A DNA stretch of 64,000 bases from contig CAZDZL010000010.1 of the NCBI GenBank assembly GCA_964509885.1, forward strand, positions 1-64,000. Direction: 5' to 3'. Below are positions 32,395-41,292 of this stretch, piece after piece. Every line of letters starts with the position of its first letter. The first letter of the stretch is position 1. The notes beneath the pieces were generated by a model, which searched no databases, was not told the origin of the DNA, and saw only the letters and a list, made by a program, of their open reading frames with translations. The translations under genes were made by a program, and so were the position numbers. The stretch is from Palsa-1447 sp964509885 (lineage in GTDB: Bacteria; Verrucomicrobiota; Verrucomicrobiia; Opitutales; Opitutaceae).

Positions 32395-34311
32395 ATGAAC
32401 CAGCAACTCCTCAAGAAGCTCCTACTCGACATAAAGCGGGCGAGAATCGGCGTGGTCGGCGACTTCTGCGTGGACAGCTACTACATCGTCGACAAGGGCG
32501 CATCGGAGCCCTCGATCGAAACCGGCCTGCCGACACGGCCCGTCCGCGAGCAGCGCTCGACGCTCGGCGGCGCCGGCAACGTCGCCGCCAACCTGCATGC
32601 CATGGGTGTCGAGGACATCAGGGCCTTCGCGGTCATCGGCTCCGATTGCCTCGGGCCGGAACTCATCCGCCTCCTCAAGCTCATCAGTGTCGATTCCTCC
32701 GGGGTGATCGTCCAGGGCGCCGGGTGGCAGACGCACTCCTACCTCAAGCCGATCGTCGACCACAAGGAATGCCATCGCTACGACTTCGGCGTCTTCAATG
32801 AGCTCACGACCCAATCAGCGAAGACCCTGCTCGAGAGGATCGGGGCCGCGCTGCCCGGCCTCGACGTGCTCGTGATAAACCAGCAGTTCGAGAAGGGCGT
32901 CCACTCAAAGGCCTTCCAAGAGGGGCTCAGCGGGCTTCTGGTCCAGAATCCCGGGGTCACGGCGCTGGTGGACTGCCGCCATCTCAAGGACGCCTACCCC
33001 ACCGGGCTGCGCAAGCTCAACGACCGCGAGGCCGCGCGGCAGGTCGGCGACTCCCACCCAGGCTCGGATTCGATCTCCCGAGCGGCTGCCGTTGCCTCGG
33101 CGTCGAGGCTCTTCGCTCAATGGAAGAAGCCCGTGTTCGTGACGCGGGGACGCGACGGCTGCCTGGTGGCCGACAAGGAGGGGATCCATGAGGTTCCCGG
33201 GCTGCATGTGATCAACAAGACCGATGCGGTAGGCGCGGGCGACAGCATGGTGGCGGGCATCGCCGCCTGCCTGGCCGCAGGGGCCACGCCGACGGAGGCC
33301 GCCACATTCGGGAACTTTGTCGCGGGTGTGACGGTGCAGAAGCTGCATCAGACCGGCACGGCCTCGCCGGCGGAGATCCTCGCGATAGGCGTGAATCCCG
33401 ACTACGTCTACCAGCCCGAGCTCGCGGAGGACCCGCGTCGCGCAACGTACCAGGCACAAACGGAGATCGAGATCGCTGAGGCGCTGCCGTCCGAGTTCGA
33501 CATCCGCTATGCGATATTTGACCACGACGGCACCATATCGACCTTTCGCCAGGGATGGGAGAAGGTGATGGAGGAGACGATGATGCGCTGCATCCTTGGG
33601 GCGTCGCGAGACAGCGTGGACCGGGGCACCTACGAGCGGATTTTGGCGCAGTCCCGCGAATTCATAGACAAGACCGCCGGCGTTCAGACGCTCCGTCAGA
33701 TGCACGGACTCTCGCTGATGGTCCGGGAGGCAGGCTATGTGCCGGAGGCTGAAATTCTCGACGCGGCCGGCTACAAAAGCATCTACAACGACGGCCTGAT
33801 GGAGCTGATCAGGCGGCGCAAGGATCGCCTGAAAAACGGCGAGCTCGGCGTCGAGGACTTCACGCTGAAGAACGCCGTCCCTCTCCTGCACTCGCTCAGG
33901 GACGCCGGCATACGCCTCTACCTAGCCAGCGGCACCGACGAGAAGGATGTCATCCTCGAGGCGGAGGCCCTCGGCTACGCCTCGCTGTTTGAGGGTCGCA
34001 TCTTCGGTGCGAACCAGGTGATGACCCACGACGCCAAGCGGGCCGTCCTCGAGGGCATCGTCGGGGACATAGGAGCCGCAAACGCCACGCACATTGTGAC
34101 GTTTGGAGACGGCCCCGTTGAGATCCGCGAGACACACAAGCGGGGCGGCATCACCGTGGGGGTGGCCAGCAACGAAGTGCAGCGGTTCGGGCTCAACCTT
34201 GAGAAGCGCTCCCGCCTGATCCGGGCGGGGGCCAACCTCATCGTCCCGGATTTCTCACAGCTTCAGGCGCTGCTCGGCATGCTGCGCATCGGTGCCAAGG
34301 CGCGGGGATGA
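32395..34311 (+). CDS. Fusion of PfkB/RfaE1-like sugar kinase and HAD phosphatase
   Basis: 638 residues. The first ~340 are a ribokinase-fold kinase close to the HldE/RfaE domain I: RIGVVGDFCVDSYYIVDKG, the STLGGAGNVAANLHAMG sugar-binding block, and the DAVGAGDSMVAGIAACLA anion hole with the catalytic Asp near residue 284. From ~365 a HAD phosphatase begins: YAIFDHDGTIS with nucleophile Asp near 380, a helical cap, IRLYLASGTDEKD with motif II and VTFGDGPVEI with motif IV. The kinase would make sugar 1-phosphate from a 7-phosphate-type sugar and the HAD domain would remove the other phosphate. Stop overlaps the nucleotidyltransferase start (ATGA), consistent with an NDP-heptose-like pathway. 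Confidence 0.82.
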   Translation: MNQQLLKKLLLDIKRARIGVVGDFCVDSYYIVDKGASEPSIETGLPTRPVREQRSTLGGAGNVAANLHAMGVEDIRAFAVIGSDCLGPELIRLLKLISVDSSGVIVQGAGWQTHSYLKPIVDHKECHRYDFGVFNELTTQSAKTLLERIGAALPGLDVLVINQQFEKGVHSKAFQEGLSGLLVQNPGVTALVDCRHLKDAYPTGLRKLNDREAARQVGDSHPGSDSISRAAAVASASRLFAQWKKPVFVTRGRDGCLVADKEGIHEVPGLHVINKTDAVGAGDSMVAGIAACLAAGATPTEAATFGNFVAGVTVQKLHQTGTASPAEILAIGVNPDYVYQPELAEDPRRATYQAQTEIEIAEALPSEFDIRYAIFDHDGTISTFRQGWEKVMEETMMRCILGASRDSVDRGTYERILAQSREFIDKTAGVQTLRQMHGLSLMVREAGYVPEAEILDAAGYKSIYNDGLMELIRRRKDRLKNGELGVEDFTLKNAVPLLHSLRDAGIRLYLASGTDEKDVILEAEALGYASLFEGRIFGANQVMTHDAKRAVLEGIVGDIGAANATHIVTFGDGPVEIRETHKRGGITVGVASNEVQRFGLNLEKRSRLIRAGANLIVPDFSQLQALLGMLRIGAKARG

Positions 34312-34817
34312 CCCTAATGAAAGTTGATGCGCTAGACTACCAGTCGCGGATCCTCACATGGGACCAGATGAGGGCCCAAGCCGCCAAGCTGCGCGAGGCG
34401 GGCATGAAAGTGGTCTTCACCAACGGGGCCTTCGACATCCTGCATCTTGGCCACCTGACCTACATGACATTCGCCCGCGAGCAGGGGGACTGCCTCATTG
34501 TCGGCCTGAATTCCGACGCATCGGTCCGCAGATACAAGGGCGACAAGCGCCCGATCGTCCCGCAGGAGGAACGCGCCACGATGCTCGCGAGCCTGAGGTG
34601 CGTCGACTACGTCGTGCTCTTCGACCAGGATGAGCCCAAGGACCTCATTGCGCACATCCTGCCGGACATCCTGATCAAGGGCGAGGATTGGGCCCACTAC
34701 GTTAGCGGCCGCGACGTGGTCGAGGCGAACGGAGGAAAAGTCATCCTGGCCAAGATGGTCGAGGGCCGCTCAACCACGAATGTCATCAAGAAGATCGTCG
34801 AGGCGTATGCCAAATGA
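34308..34817 (+). CDS. HldE/RfaE2-like sugar-1-phosphate nucleotidyltransferase
   Basis: 169 residues. Clear cytidylyltransferase-superfamily motifs in the RfaE domain II version: KVVFTNGAFDILHLGHLTYM with the HxGH at about 46-49, GLNSDASVRRYKGDKRPI, PEERATMLASL-type block (here QEERATML), DILIKGEDW and the terminal EGRSTTNVIKKI. It should join a sugar 1-phosphate to AMP (or another nucleotide). In most bacteria this is the C-terminal half of one HldE protein; here it is separate while the kinase is fused to a phosphatase. Coupled to both neighbours by ATGA overlaps (34308-34311; 34814-34817). Confidence 0.9.
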   Translation: MTLMKVDALDYQSRILTWDQMRAQAAKLREAGMKVVFTNGAFDILHLGHLTYMTFAREQGDCLIVGLNSDASVRRYKGDKRPIVPQEERATMLASLRCVDYVVLFDQDEPKDLIAHILPDILIKGEDWAHYVSGRDVVEANGGKVILAKMVEGRSTTNVIKKIVEAYAK

Positions 34818-34925
34818 GGCCGGCAATCGTCGTCACCGGGCGGGATGCATAGCGCGCAACCTCATCGAGGAGCTGAGCCGGCGCGGTGAGGTGACCGTCA
34901 TCGTCGTGGACATCATCCGCGCACC
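34814..34925 (+). pseudogene. Truncated, frameshifted start of an NAD-dependent sugar epimerase
   Basis: An ATG at 34814 overlaps the stop of the nucleotidyltransferase. It opens with MRPAIVVTGR and then reaches a stop at 34850. In the next frame the match continues: AGCIARNLIEELSRRGEVTV then IVVDI. Joined, these give the beta-alpha-beta start of an extended-SDR epimerase (TGxxGxIxxNL). Similarity ends at about 34925 where the flank of the opposite-strand gene begins. It is therefore a frameshifted and deleted remnant of a third, coupled operon gene. Confidence 0.65.
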
Positions 34926-34955
34926 CGTCATCAGCACCCAGCCTTCCCCGAAGGG

Positions 34956-36305
34956 TCAGACCGCGCCGATACCCAGCCCAGTGAGGTCCGACGTGTCCAT
35001 CTCTCCGCCGCTGATCTTGAAGACGCCCGGGAACCTGTCCTCCCAACCGCGGTTCGCCACCGGGCAGTATTGCCGGGAATTGGCCTCGATGCCGGAGACC
35101 CCGGGGATGTGCGCCGCCAGGCTCGCGGACTGGATGAGCGACGCGCCCGGGCACGTGAGGTCCTGGACGCAGAGGAAGAGGCCGAGCTTTCTCGCTGCGG
35201 CTCCCAGGAGCAGCGACTGGCTCTGGCCCTTGCAGGCCTTGAGCGCCACGCCCGTGTAGCCCATCTCCTGTGAAAGCAGGAGGCTCTCGTAGTCGGTCAG
35301 GGACTCGTCGATAACGACCGGCTTCAGCTTCGCCGCCGCATGCATGCGGTTCTGCGGATTGGCCTTCAGGTCGCGGGCCGTTGGCTGCTCGACGTACTGG
35401 ACCCGCTCAAAGCCGAGCGGGGAGCGCTCTCGAAGCCTGCTTAGCAGTCCGATGAGGTAGTCGACGTCCTTGCACCGCTCATTGAAGTCGAGCGAGTAAC
35501 GCCAGTGGGCGTCCGAAGTCCCGGAGGCGATGCGATCAATGGATACGATCCTCTCGAGGTCCCATGAGGCATCGTCGCCGTTCAGCTTGATCTTGAGATG
35601 GGTGAGGCCATCCCGGGCGATCCATTCAGGGAGATTCTCGGGCAGACCGTCCCCTATCGCCGCAGTCACGTCGCCCGGCGTCAGAGGATCCAGCGCGCCG
35701 ACGAGATGGTAGAGGGGGAGCCTCCTGACGGGCTCCCTGTTGACGTACTGGTCGAGCCAGGCGCCCTTGAAATTGTCGCCCATGTACGCGCCGAGGTCGT
35801 AGCTCATGTAGCCGCGGCCATAGGCATGGTAGCAATTCAGGTCGTGCACTTTTCCGAAGCCGTCGTGAATCGCCGCGTCAAAAGCGCTCCCCGTGACGAG
35901 CGTCGCCAGCTTAGGTATCTCCTGGGCCAGGCCCATCTCCTTGCCGAGGCTCGCGGCTTCCGCGAGGAACTGCTCCTCGAGCGCCATGCCTATCTCAACG
36001 GGATGCCCATATTCCGCGTATCTGCTGCATACCCAGGCGCATCTGTCCGCAAGCGTGCTCATCGCCTTCAGCGTCTGGTCATAGTCCACGACAGAGGAGG
36101 GGAACGCCCATGTATTCGACAAGGGCATGGAGCCAAACCCGCGCGCGATCTTCCCTTCGCGGGTCACCACTTCGCACTCAACATTGAGCAGGTAGCACTC
36201 GGTCACTGTCCGCCCCCCAAACTTCATCGGTGCGCGATACTTGTAGTTAACGCGTGACGTCGTGAAATTCTGGATGCGGATGTCCGTCTTCTTCTTGCCT
36301 GTCAT
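34956..36305 (-). CDS. Enolase-superfamily (mandelate racemase/muconate lactonizing) enzyme
   Basis: 449 residues, cytoplasmic. The N-terminal capping domain carries a methionine-rich loop (GFGSMPLSNTWAFPS). The barrel has THLKIKLNGDD at about 245 with the KxK motif, the three metal ligands in YSLDFNE, QYVEQP and VVIDES, and GVALKACKGQSQSLLL with a second-side Lys. These fit an acid-sugar dehydratase or racemase that abstracts a proton next to a carboxylate. The length is somewhat above the usual ~400. The gene converges on the decayed epimerase and is back-to-back with the cytochrome protein that starts at 36408. Confidence 0.88.
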   Translation of the reverse strand: MTGKKKTDIRIQNFTTSRVNYKYRAPMKFGGRTVTECYLLNVECEVVTREGKIARGFGSMPLSNTWAFPSSVVDYDQTLKAMSTLADRCAWVCSRYAEYGHPVEIGMALEEQFLAEAASLGKEMGLAQEIPKLATLVTGSAFDAAIHDGFGKVHDLNCYHAYGRGYMSYDLGAYMGDNFKGAWLDQYVNREPVRRLPLYHLVGALDPLTPGDVTAAIGDGLPENLPEWIARDGLTHLKIKLNGDDASWDLERIVSIDRIASGTSDAHWRYSLDFNERCKDVDYLIGLLSRLRERSPLGFERVQYVEQPTARDLKANPQNRMHAAAKLKPVVIDESLTDYESLLLSQEMGYTGVALKACKGQSQSLLLGAAARKLGLFLCVQDLTCPGASLIQSASLAAHIPGVSGIEANSRQYCPVANRGWEDRFPGVFKISGGEMDTSDLTGLGIGAV

Positions 36306-36407
36306 GTGGTGGAACGCGGTTCGGCCGAGTGCGAGGCACTGTCACGCAGTTCTAGAGAACCGACATCCATTCAACCCGTCTATGCTTATCGCATAACAAA
36401 ATCTACG

Positions 36408-39155
36408 ATGGCCGGCCCCTTGCGCCGAGGGTGCCGTTCCATTTCGAGCTCCGCGGATTTCGACCTTGCCGATCCCGCATTTGGAACCATCAAGTTACCT
36501 ATTCGCTCCGGCCCATCCCATCTCAGAAAGTTCGCGCTATGCATCCTGCTTTGCGGGTCGGTGTTGAAGCCGGCCGTTCTCAGGGCCCAGCTCGGTGATC
36601 ATCCCGAGGAGGGCCCACAGCTCCCGCCCACCGAGGCCGCCAGGCATCCAAAGCCGGCGCCGGCGCTGACGCCGGACCAGGAGCTTCAGACGTTCCGGCT
36701 GCCCGCGGGGTTCAAGGTTGAGCTGATGGCCGCCGACCCGATCGTGCAGGATCCGGTTGCCGCGGCCTATGACAGGGAGGGCAACCTCTGGGAGGTCGAG
36801 TTTGGCAATTTCAACTCGGGCATGATTAAGCATGTGCCCTCGCTCGCCGCGGGCGTTAAGGAGTCGGATATCCCCACGAGCAAGATCGTGAAGCTCGAGT
36901 CGAGCCACCACGACGGCCACTTTGATCGCCGCATCGTCTGGCTTGAGGGCTTGGCCCGCGCGAAGGGCATCATGGTGGTGAGGGACGGGCTGTTGATTTC
37001 TGACCCGCCGAACCTCTGGCTCGCACGGGACGTCCATGGAACCGGCCACTGCGACGAGAAGACCCTGCTCCTGGCGAACTATGAGGCCTGGGACGATCCC
37101 GAGGAGAGCGGCAGCCTCCTCTGGGGCCGGGACAATGTCATTCACGACATCGATTTCTCCTACGACTACCGCTACCACAATCGGGCGCTGGACCGGATAG
37201 CGGTTCCTATTCGCGGCCAGTTCGGGCTGACGCAGGATGACTATGGGCGGCTTTTCTATTGCAGGAGCACCGACCATTCCCGGAGCGACTTCTACTCCAG
37301 CGCCTACAGTCTGCGTAACGCGAATGTGCCCGAGGTCTCCTGGGCCAATGTCCAAATCGCCCGGAGCCAGGAAGTCTGGCCGAGCCACCCCAATATCACG
37401 AATCGGGGCTATCGGCTGGGAAAGCTTGGCTGGCACATCGACGGGGTGCGCGAGGACGGGACGCTGCTCGAGTTTACGGCGGCGTGCTCGCCGCTGATCT
37501 ACCGCGGGGCGAATTTCCCGAAGGAGTTCTACGGCAATAATTTCATTCCCGAGCCCGCCGGCAACCTGATCAAGCGCGATCTCCTCCCGGAGTCGAAAGG
37601 ACGAATCGAGGCGGTCAACGCCTACAGCGGCCAGGAGTTTATGACATCCACGGACAGTAGATTCAGGCCCGTGGCGCTCCTCAATGGCCCGGACGGCTCG
37701 ATGCTAATCGTGGACATGTATCGCGGAATCCTTGAGGAGTATCATTTCATAACGACCTACCTGCGGGAACAGTCCCTGGCCAGGGGGCTGGAGAAGCCGA
37801 TGTTTGGCCTGGGTCGCATCTGGAGGGTCACGTACGAGGGAGGGCCGCTGGAGACCCGGCAGCCGGACCTGGACAAGACAGGCGTCATGGAGCTCGCCGC
37901 GCTCCTCGGCCACCCGGATTCATGGTGGCGGGACACCGCGCAGCAGGAGATAGTCGAGCGGTCGGATTGGAGCGCCGTGCCGGCCCTCGATGACTTGGCG
38001 CTGCATGCGCCCGATCCCGTCACCCGAGTATATGCACTCTGGACCCTCGACGGCCTCGGAGCGTCCAAGCTCAGCGTCTTGGGAAGCGCGCTCACCGATC
38101 CGTCGCCGAAGGTCCGCGCCGCGGCCGTGCGCCTTCATGAGCGCTTCCTCAAGGATTCAGAGGCAGCGGCCGCTCTCGCCCAACTCCTGCCCCTTTCCCG
38201 CGACCCCGATGCGGAGGTTCTGACGCAGCTGGGCCTCTCGCTTGGTGAAGTCCACAGCCCAGCGGGGCTGGACGCCATGTACCAGCTGCTTGTGACCGCG
38301 CAAGATGCCCCCGACCTGCCCTCGGCGATCGCAACAGGCCTCGGCGGGCACGAATTCGAATTCTTTCAGCGGCTCGCCGCCCAGGTGGGGAACGGCGAGC
38401 CCCGCCCCGAATTTGTCCCGATGTTCACGATCCTCGCCACGGCGGTCGTGCATGAAGGCGATGAAGCCCACATTCGGCAGCTGGTGGCCGACATCATGGA
38501 CGAAGGATCCTTCGCGAAGCGGGTCCGATCGGCTATGGCCAAGGGACTGGAACCGCTCATGAGCCCGGATTTCAGGAGGTCCATTGGGGAGGCCAGGCTC
38601 GTGAAAGCATCCAGTCTCGCTCCGTTGCTGGCCAGCCGCGACCCGGAGATCGCCACGGAGGCGGGAAAACTTACCGAAAACCTGGCAAAGTCGGAGGAGG
38701 CGCGGAAGACGGCGACCCAGTCCGCTCCCCTGTCGCCCGAGGAGAAGGCGAAATACGAGTCCGGGAGGCTTACGTTTCAGATCTGCGCAGGCTGCCACCA
38801 AATGGAGGGGACGGGCCTCGGTCACGTGGCGCCCTCGCTTGTCGATTCCCATTGGGTGAGCAGCTATCCCGAGATTGCCATTCGTATCATCCTCTGCGGC
38901 AAGGAGGGAACGCCCGGATTCCCGGGGCCAATGCCGCCGATCGGCGGCACGTTCAGCGACGAACAGATCGCGAGCGTCCTTACCTATGTCAGGAACTCAT
39001 GGGGCCTGCACCTTGGGGCCGTGGACAATGAGACCGTCGAGAAGGTCCGGGCCGCGGTCGGAAACCGTCAGTCGCCGTGGACCGATGCCGAGCTCAGGCG
39101 CGTAGAGGGCGCCGTCACCGCACAACGTGAGCATGCGGCCCTGCGCACGCACTAG
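36408..39155 (+). CDS. PVC-type heme-binding CxxCH protein (propeller, HEAT repeats, cytochrome c), copy 1
   Basis: 915 residues. A ~55-residue leader precedes a signal segment (HLRKFALCILLCGSVLKPAVLRAQ). The beta-propeller dehydrogenase-like domain (LPAGFKVELMAADPIVQDPVAAAYDREGNLWEVE and SGSLLWGRDNVIHDIDFSYDYRYHN) is about 110-510. HEAT-like helical repeats (about 525-760) follow. A single cytochrome c domain ends the protein: CAGCH at 793-797, with PPIGGTFSDEQIASVLTYVRNSWG holding the likely axial Met. It should pass electrons from an organic substrate to the respiratory chain outside the inner membrane. The ATG at 36408 is chosen over a GTG at 36306. Copy 2 lies at 42452. Confidence 0.86.
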   Translation: MAGPLRRGCRSISSSADFDLADPAFGTIKLPIRSGPSHLRKFALCILLCGSVLKPAVLRAQLGDHPEEGPQLPPTEAARHPKPAPALTPDQELQTFRLPAGFKVELMAADPIVQDPVAAAYDREGNLWEVEFGNFNSGMIKHVPSLAAGVKESDIPTSKIVKLESSHHDGHFDRRIVWLEGLARAKGIMVVRDGLLISDPPNLWLARDVHGTGHCDEKTLLLANYEAWDDPEESGSLLWGRDNVIHDIDFSYDYRYHNRALDRIAVPIRGQFGLTQDDYGRLFYCRSTDHSRSDFYSSAYSLRNANVPEVSWANVQIARSQEVWPSHPNITNRGYRLGKLGWHIDGVREDGTLLEFTAACSPLIYRGANFPKEFYGNNFIPEPAGNLIKRDLLPESKGRIEAVNAYSGQEFMTSTDSRFRPVALLNGPDGSMLIVDMYRGILEEYHFITTYLREQSLARGLEKPMFGLGRIWRVTYEGGPLETRQPDLDKTGVMELAALLGHPDSWWRDTAQQEIVERSDWSAVPALDDLALHAPDPVTRVYALWTLDGLGASKLSVLGSALTDPSPKVRAAAVRLHERFLKDSEAAAALAQLLPLSRDPDAEVLTQLGLSLGEVHSPAGLDAMYQLLVTAQDAPDLPSAIATGLGGHEFEFFQRLAAQVGNGEPRPEFVPMFTILATAVVHEGDEAHIRQLVADIMDEGSFAKRVRSAMAKGLEPLMSPDFRRSIGEARLVKASSLAPLLASRDPEIATEAGKLTENLAKSEEARKTATQSAPLSPEEKAKYESGRLTFQICAGCHQMEGTGLGHVAPSLVDSHWVSSYPEIAIRIILCGKEGTPGFPGPMPPIGGTFSDEQIASVLTYVRNSWGLHLGAVDNETVEKVRAAVGNRQSPWTDAELRRVEGAVTAQREHAALRTH

Positions 39156-39169
39156 GGGCGAGCGCGACG

Positions 39170-40231
39170 TCACGCCTTCTGGCGGCTGATCTCCACGGCC
39201 GTACCCAGCCGGGCCGAGAGGTAGATGGCCTCGATGATCGCGACCGCGTTCCTCGCCTCGCGCGAATCGATCAGCGGCGGCCGGCCGAGGCGGATGGACT
39301 CGGCGAGGTCGGCGACAAGCAGGCGGTGGCCCTCGACCGCGATCGCCTTTGGATCAGAGGCCCCGCCGCCGATGACCGCGCGTCCACCCAGGGTCACGTC
39401 CTCGTCGCCGGGCTGGGGAGCCGCAAATTCCCACTTCAAAATCCGGTCGTCCTCGAGGACCACGGAGCCGCCCTCGCCCCCGACCTCGATCCTCAGGCGT
39501 GCGCCGGGAAAGAACGACGTGGCGGCCTCGATCACGCCGAGGGCGCCGGTGGAAAACTCGAGGCAGGCCACCGCCGTGTCCTCCATCTCCATCTTGTGCA
39601 CAAGAGTACGAACCTGGGCGCTCACCCTCGTGGGCATTCCGACCAGCCACTGAAGCAGGTCCACCGCATGGATCGCCTGGTTCATGAGCGCGCCGCCCCC
39701 GTCCAGGCCGCGAGTCCCCTTCCATTTGGAGCCGCTGTAGTATTCCGGGGTGCGCCACCACTTGACATAGGCGCTGCAAAGCGCGAGTTGGCCAAACCTC
39801 CCGGAGTCCACCGCGGCCTTCAACCGCTTGGCGCCGGCCCCGAGGCGGCTCTGAAAGACGCCAGCGAGTATCCGCCCGGCCTTGCCAGCCGCCGCTGACA
39901 TTCGGTCAATGCGCTCCGTCGTGATCTCGAGGGGCTTTTCGCAAAGAACATGCTTCCCAGCCTCGAGCGCCCGGATGGATACCTCGCCGTGGAGACCGCT
40001 GGGAACGGTGACACACACGACGTCCACGTCGGGGCGCCTGAGAAGTTCGTCCAGGTCTTCAACCGGTTCGGCGCCAAATTCCGCTGCGAATGCATGGAGC
40101 CGCTCCTTGGACCTGCTGTGCACCGCCCGAAGCACGGTACCGGGCGTCGCGGCGATGGCCCGAGCGTGGAACGCCGCAATGGTCCCGGTTCCGACAATTG
40201 CAAACCCGATGGTTTTCTTGGGGTCGTTCAC
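39170..40231 (-). CDS. Gfo/Idh/MocA-family oxidoreductase
   Basis: 353 residues from a GTG at 40231. Starting here leaves 22 bases after the acetyltransferase stop; the longer frame from 40300 would overlap that gene. Rossmann motif AIVGTGTIAAFHARAIA, then VCVTVPSGLHGEVSIRALEAGKHVLCEKPLEIT with the catalytic Lys, and GGGALMNQAIHAVDLLQWLVG with the His/Asp dyad. The C-terminal sheet has GALGVIEAATSFFPGARLRIEVGGEGG. A cytoplasmic NAD(P)-dependent sugar dehydrogenase is likely. Second gene of a minus-strand pair with the acetyltransferase. Confidence 0.88.
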   Translation of the reverse strand: MNDPKKTIGFAIVGTGTIAAFHARAIAATPGTVLRAVHSRSKERLHAFAAEFGAEPVEDLDELLRRPDVDVVCVTVPSGLHGEVSIRALEAGKHVLCEKPLEITTERIDRMSAAAGKAGRILAGVFQSRLGAGAKRLKAAVDSGRFGQLALCSAYVKWWRTPEYYSGSKWKGTRGLDGGGALMNQAIHAVDLLQWLVGMPTRVSAQVRTLVHKMEMEDTAVACLEFSTGALGVIEAATSFFPGARLRIEVGGEGGSVVLEDDRILKWEFAAPQPGDEDVTLGGRAVIGGGASDPKAIAVEGHRLLVADLAESIRLGRPPLIDSREARNAVAIIEAIYLSARLGTAVEISRQKA

Positions 40232-40253
40232 GGATGAAAGTAGGAATCGGTCG

Positions 40254-41117
40254 CTAGCCCTTCTCAGCCCCGCTGGTCCCATAGACAAGGTCAACCTCAC
40301 CGGCGGGGCCGTCTTCGCCGAGCGTCATACGCGTGAAGGACCGTTGTACTTTGAATCCGTGCCGCTCGATGATCTCCGCCCCGGCGCGATTGGGCATCGG
40401 CAGGTCCATGAACAGGGTGCGACCGCGCGCGGCCCGGTAAAACGCACCGAAGAGCCCCTCGGCCGCGGATGAAGTCGAAGCGACCATGGGTCCCAGCTGG
40501 ATCGCCTCCCGCCCCTGCCTGGCAACCAGGAATCCGGCGACGACACCCGAGCCCTTGGCGACGAAGCAGAGCGCCGGATCACGCCCGGCCAAGGCCGCCA
40601 GGACAAAGGCCCGGTCAACACCAAAGGCCCGGGCATCCAACTCGGCGACCTGCCGCATGTCCGCGGCGACCAGGGGCTGCACATCCAGCGAAGGCGCAGG
40701 CGGTTTAGCCGTTACGGCGGGCCCGACTCCCTCGAAGCGGGTCACCTCGAAGTCATCGCGAAAGCCCAGCGGGACATAGACCTTCCGTCCCGCTGCGGTG
40801 GCATCGAGCCTTATGCTGCGGGTCCCCTTCCCTTTCAGGTAGCGTATCGTGCGCTGCAACAGCTCCCTTCCCAGTCCGAGCCTCCTGTGCTCGGGATGAA
40901 CGAGGACCATCCCTATCCAGCCCATCGCCTGCCCGTAGCGGACGCACGTGGCCGTCCCGACAAGAAGGCCGTCGGCAAGAGCGGCCAGGCAGCCCCCCGG
41001 CTCAAACGCGAGGTATCCGCGCCAGTCCGCCTCCGTCTGGTTCCAGCCCGCGAGTCGCGAGAGATTGCAGGCCCCGGGAACGTCGGAGGCCCCGAGGGCG
41101 CGCCATTCAACGTCCAT
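40254..41117 (-). CDS. GNAT-family N-acetyltransferase with C-terminal acyltransferase-like domain
   Basis: 287 residues from the ATG at 41117. The first ~125 residues are a GNAT domain: GMVLVHPEHRRLGLGRELLQRTIRYLKGKG holds the acetyl-CoA pyrophosphate loop (RRLGLG). The second half (QPLVAADMRQVAELDARAFGVDRAFVLAAL, and the later LFMDLPMPNRAGAEIIERHGFKVQRSFTRM) matches the two-domain YitH-type acetyltransferases. Substrate unknown. It is upstream of the Gfo/Idh gene (GTG start 22 bases on) and divergent from the exported oxidoreductase at 41293. Confidence 0.85.
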   Translation of the reverse strand: MDVEWRALGASDVPGACNLSRLAGWNQTEADWRGYLAFEPGGCLAALADGLLVGTATCVRYGQAMGWIGMVLVHPEHRRLGLGRELLQRTIRYLKGKGTRSIRLDATAAGRKVYVPLGFRDDFEVTRFEGVGPAVTAKPPAPSLDVQPLVAADMRQVAELDARAFGVDRAFVLAALAGRDPALCFVAKGSGVVAGFLVARQGREAIQLGPMVASTSSAAEGLFGAFYRAARGRTLFMDLPMPNRAGAEIIERHGFKVQRSFTRMTLGEDGPAGEVDLVYGTSGAEKG

Positions 41118-41292
41118 GGCGATCGGGGCCTCCCCTGCCCGGTTCCCCAAGCAGCCGACGGATTGCCTTCTCTCTTGGGGACCAATTTCGGCGCATCCGC
41201 AGCATTTAGACTATTCGGTTACTAGAGTGGCAAGTAATTCTGGGTCTTGCTGCTTGCGCGCGCCAGTTTCGACGGCGAGGATGAGGCGTCAA

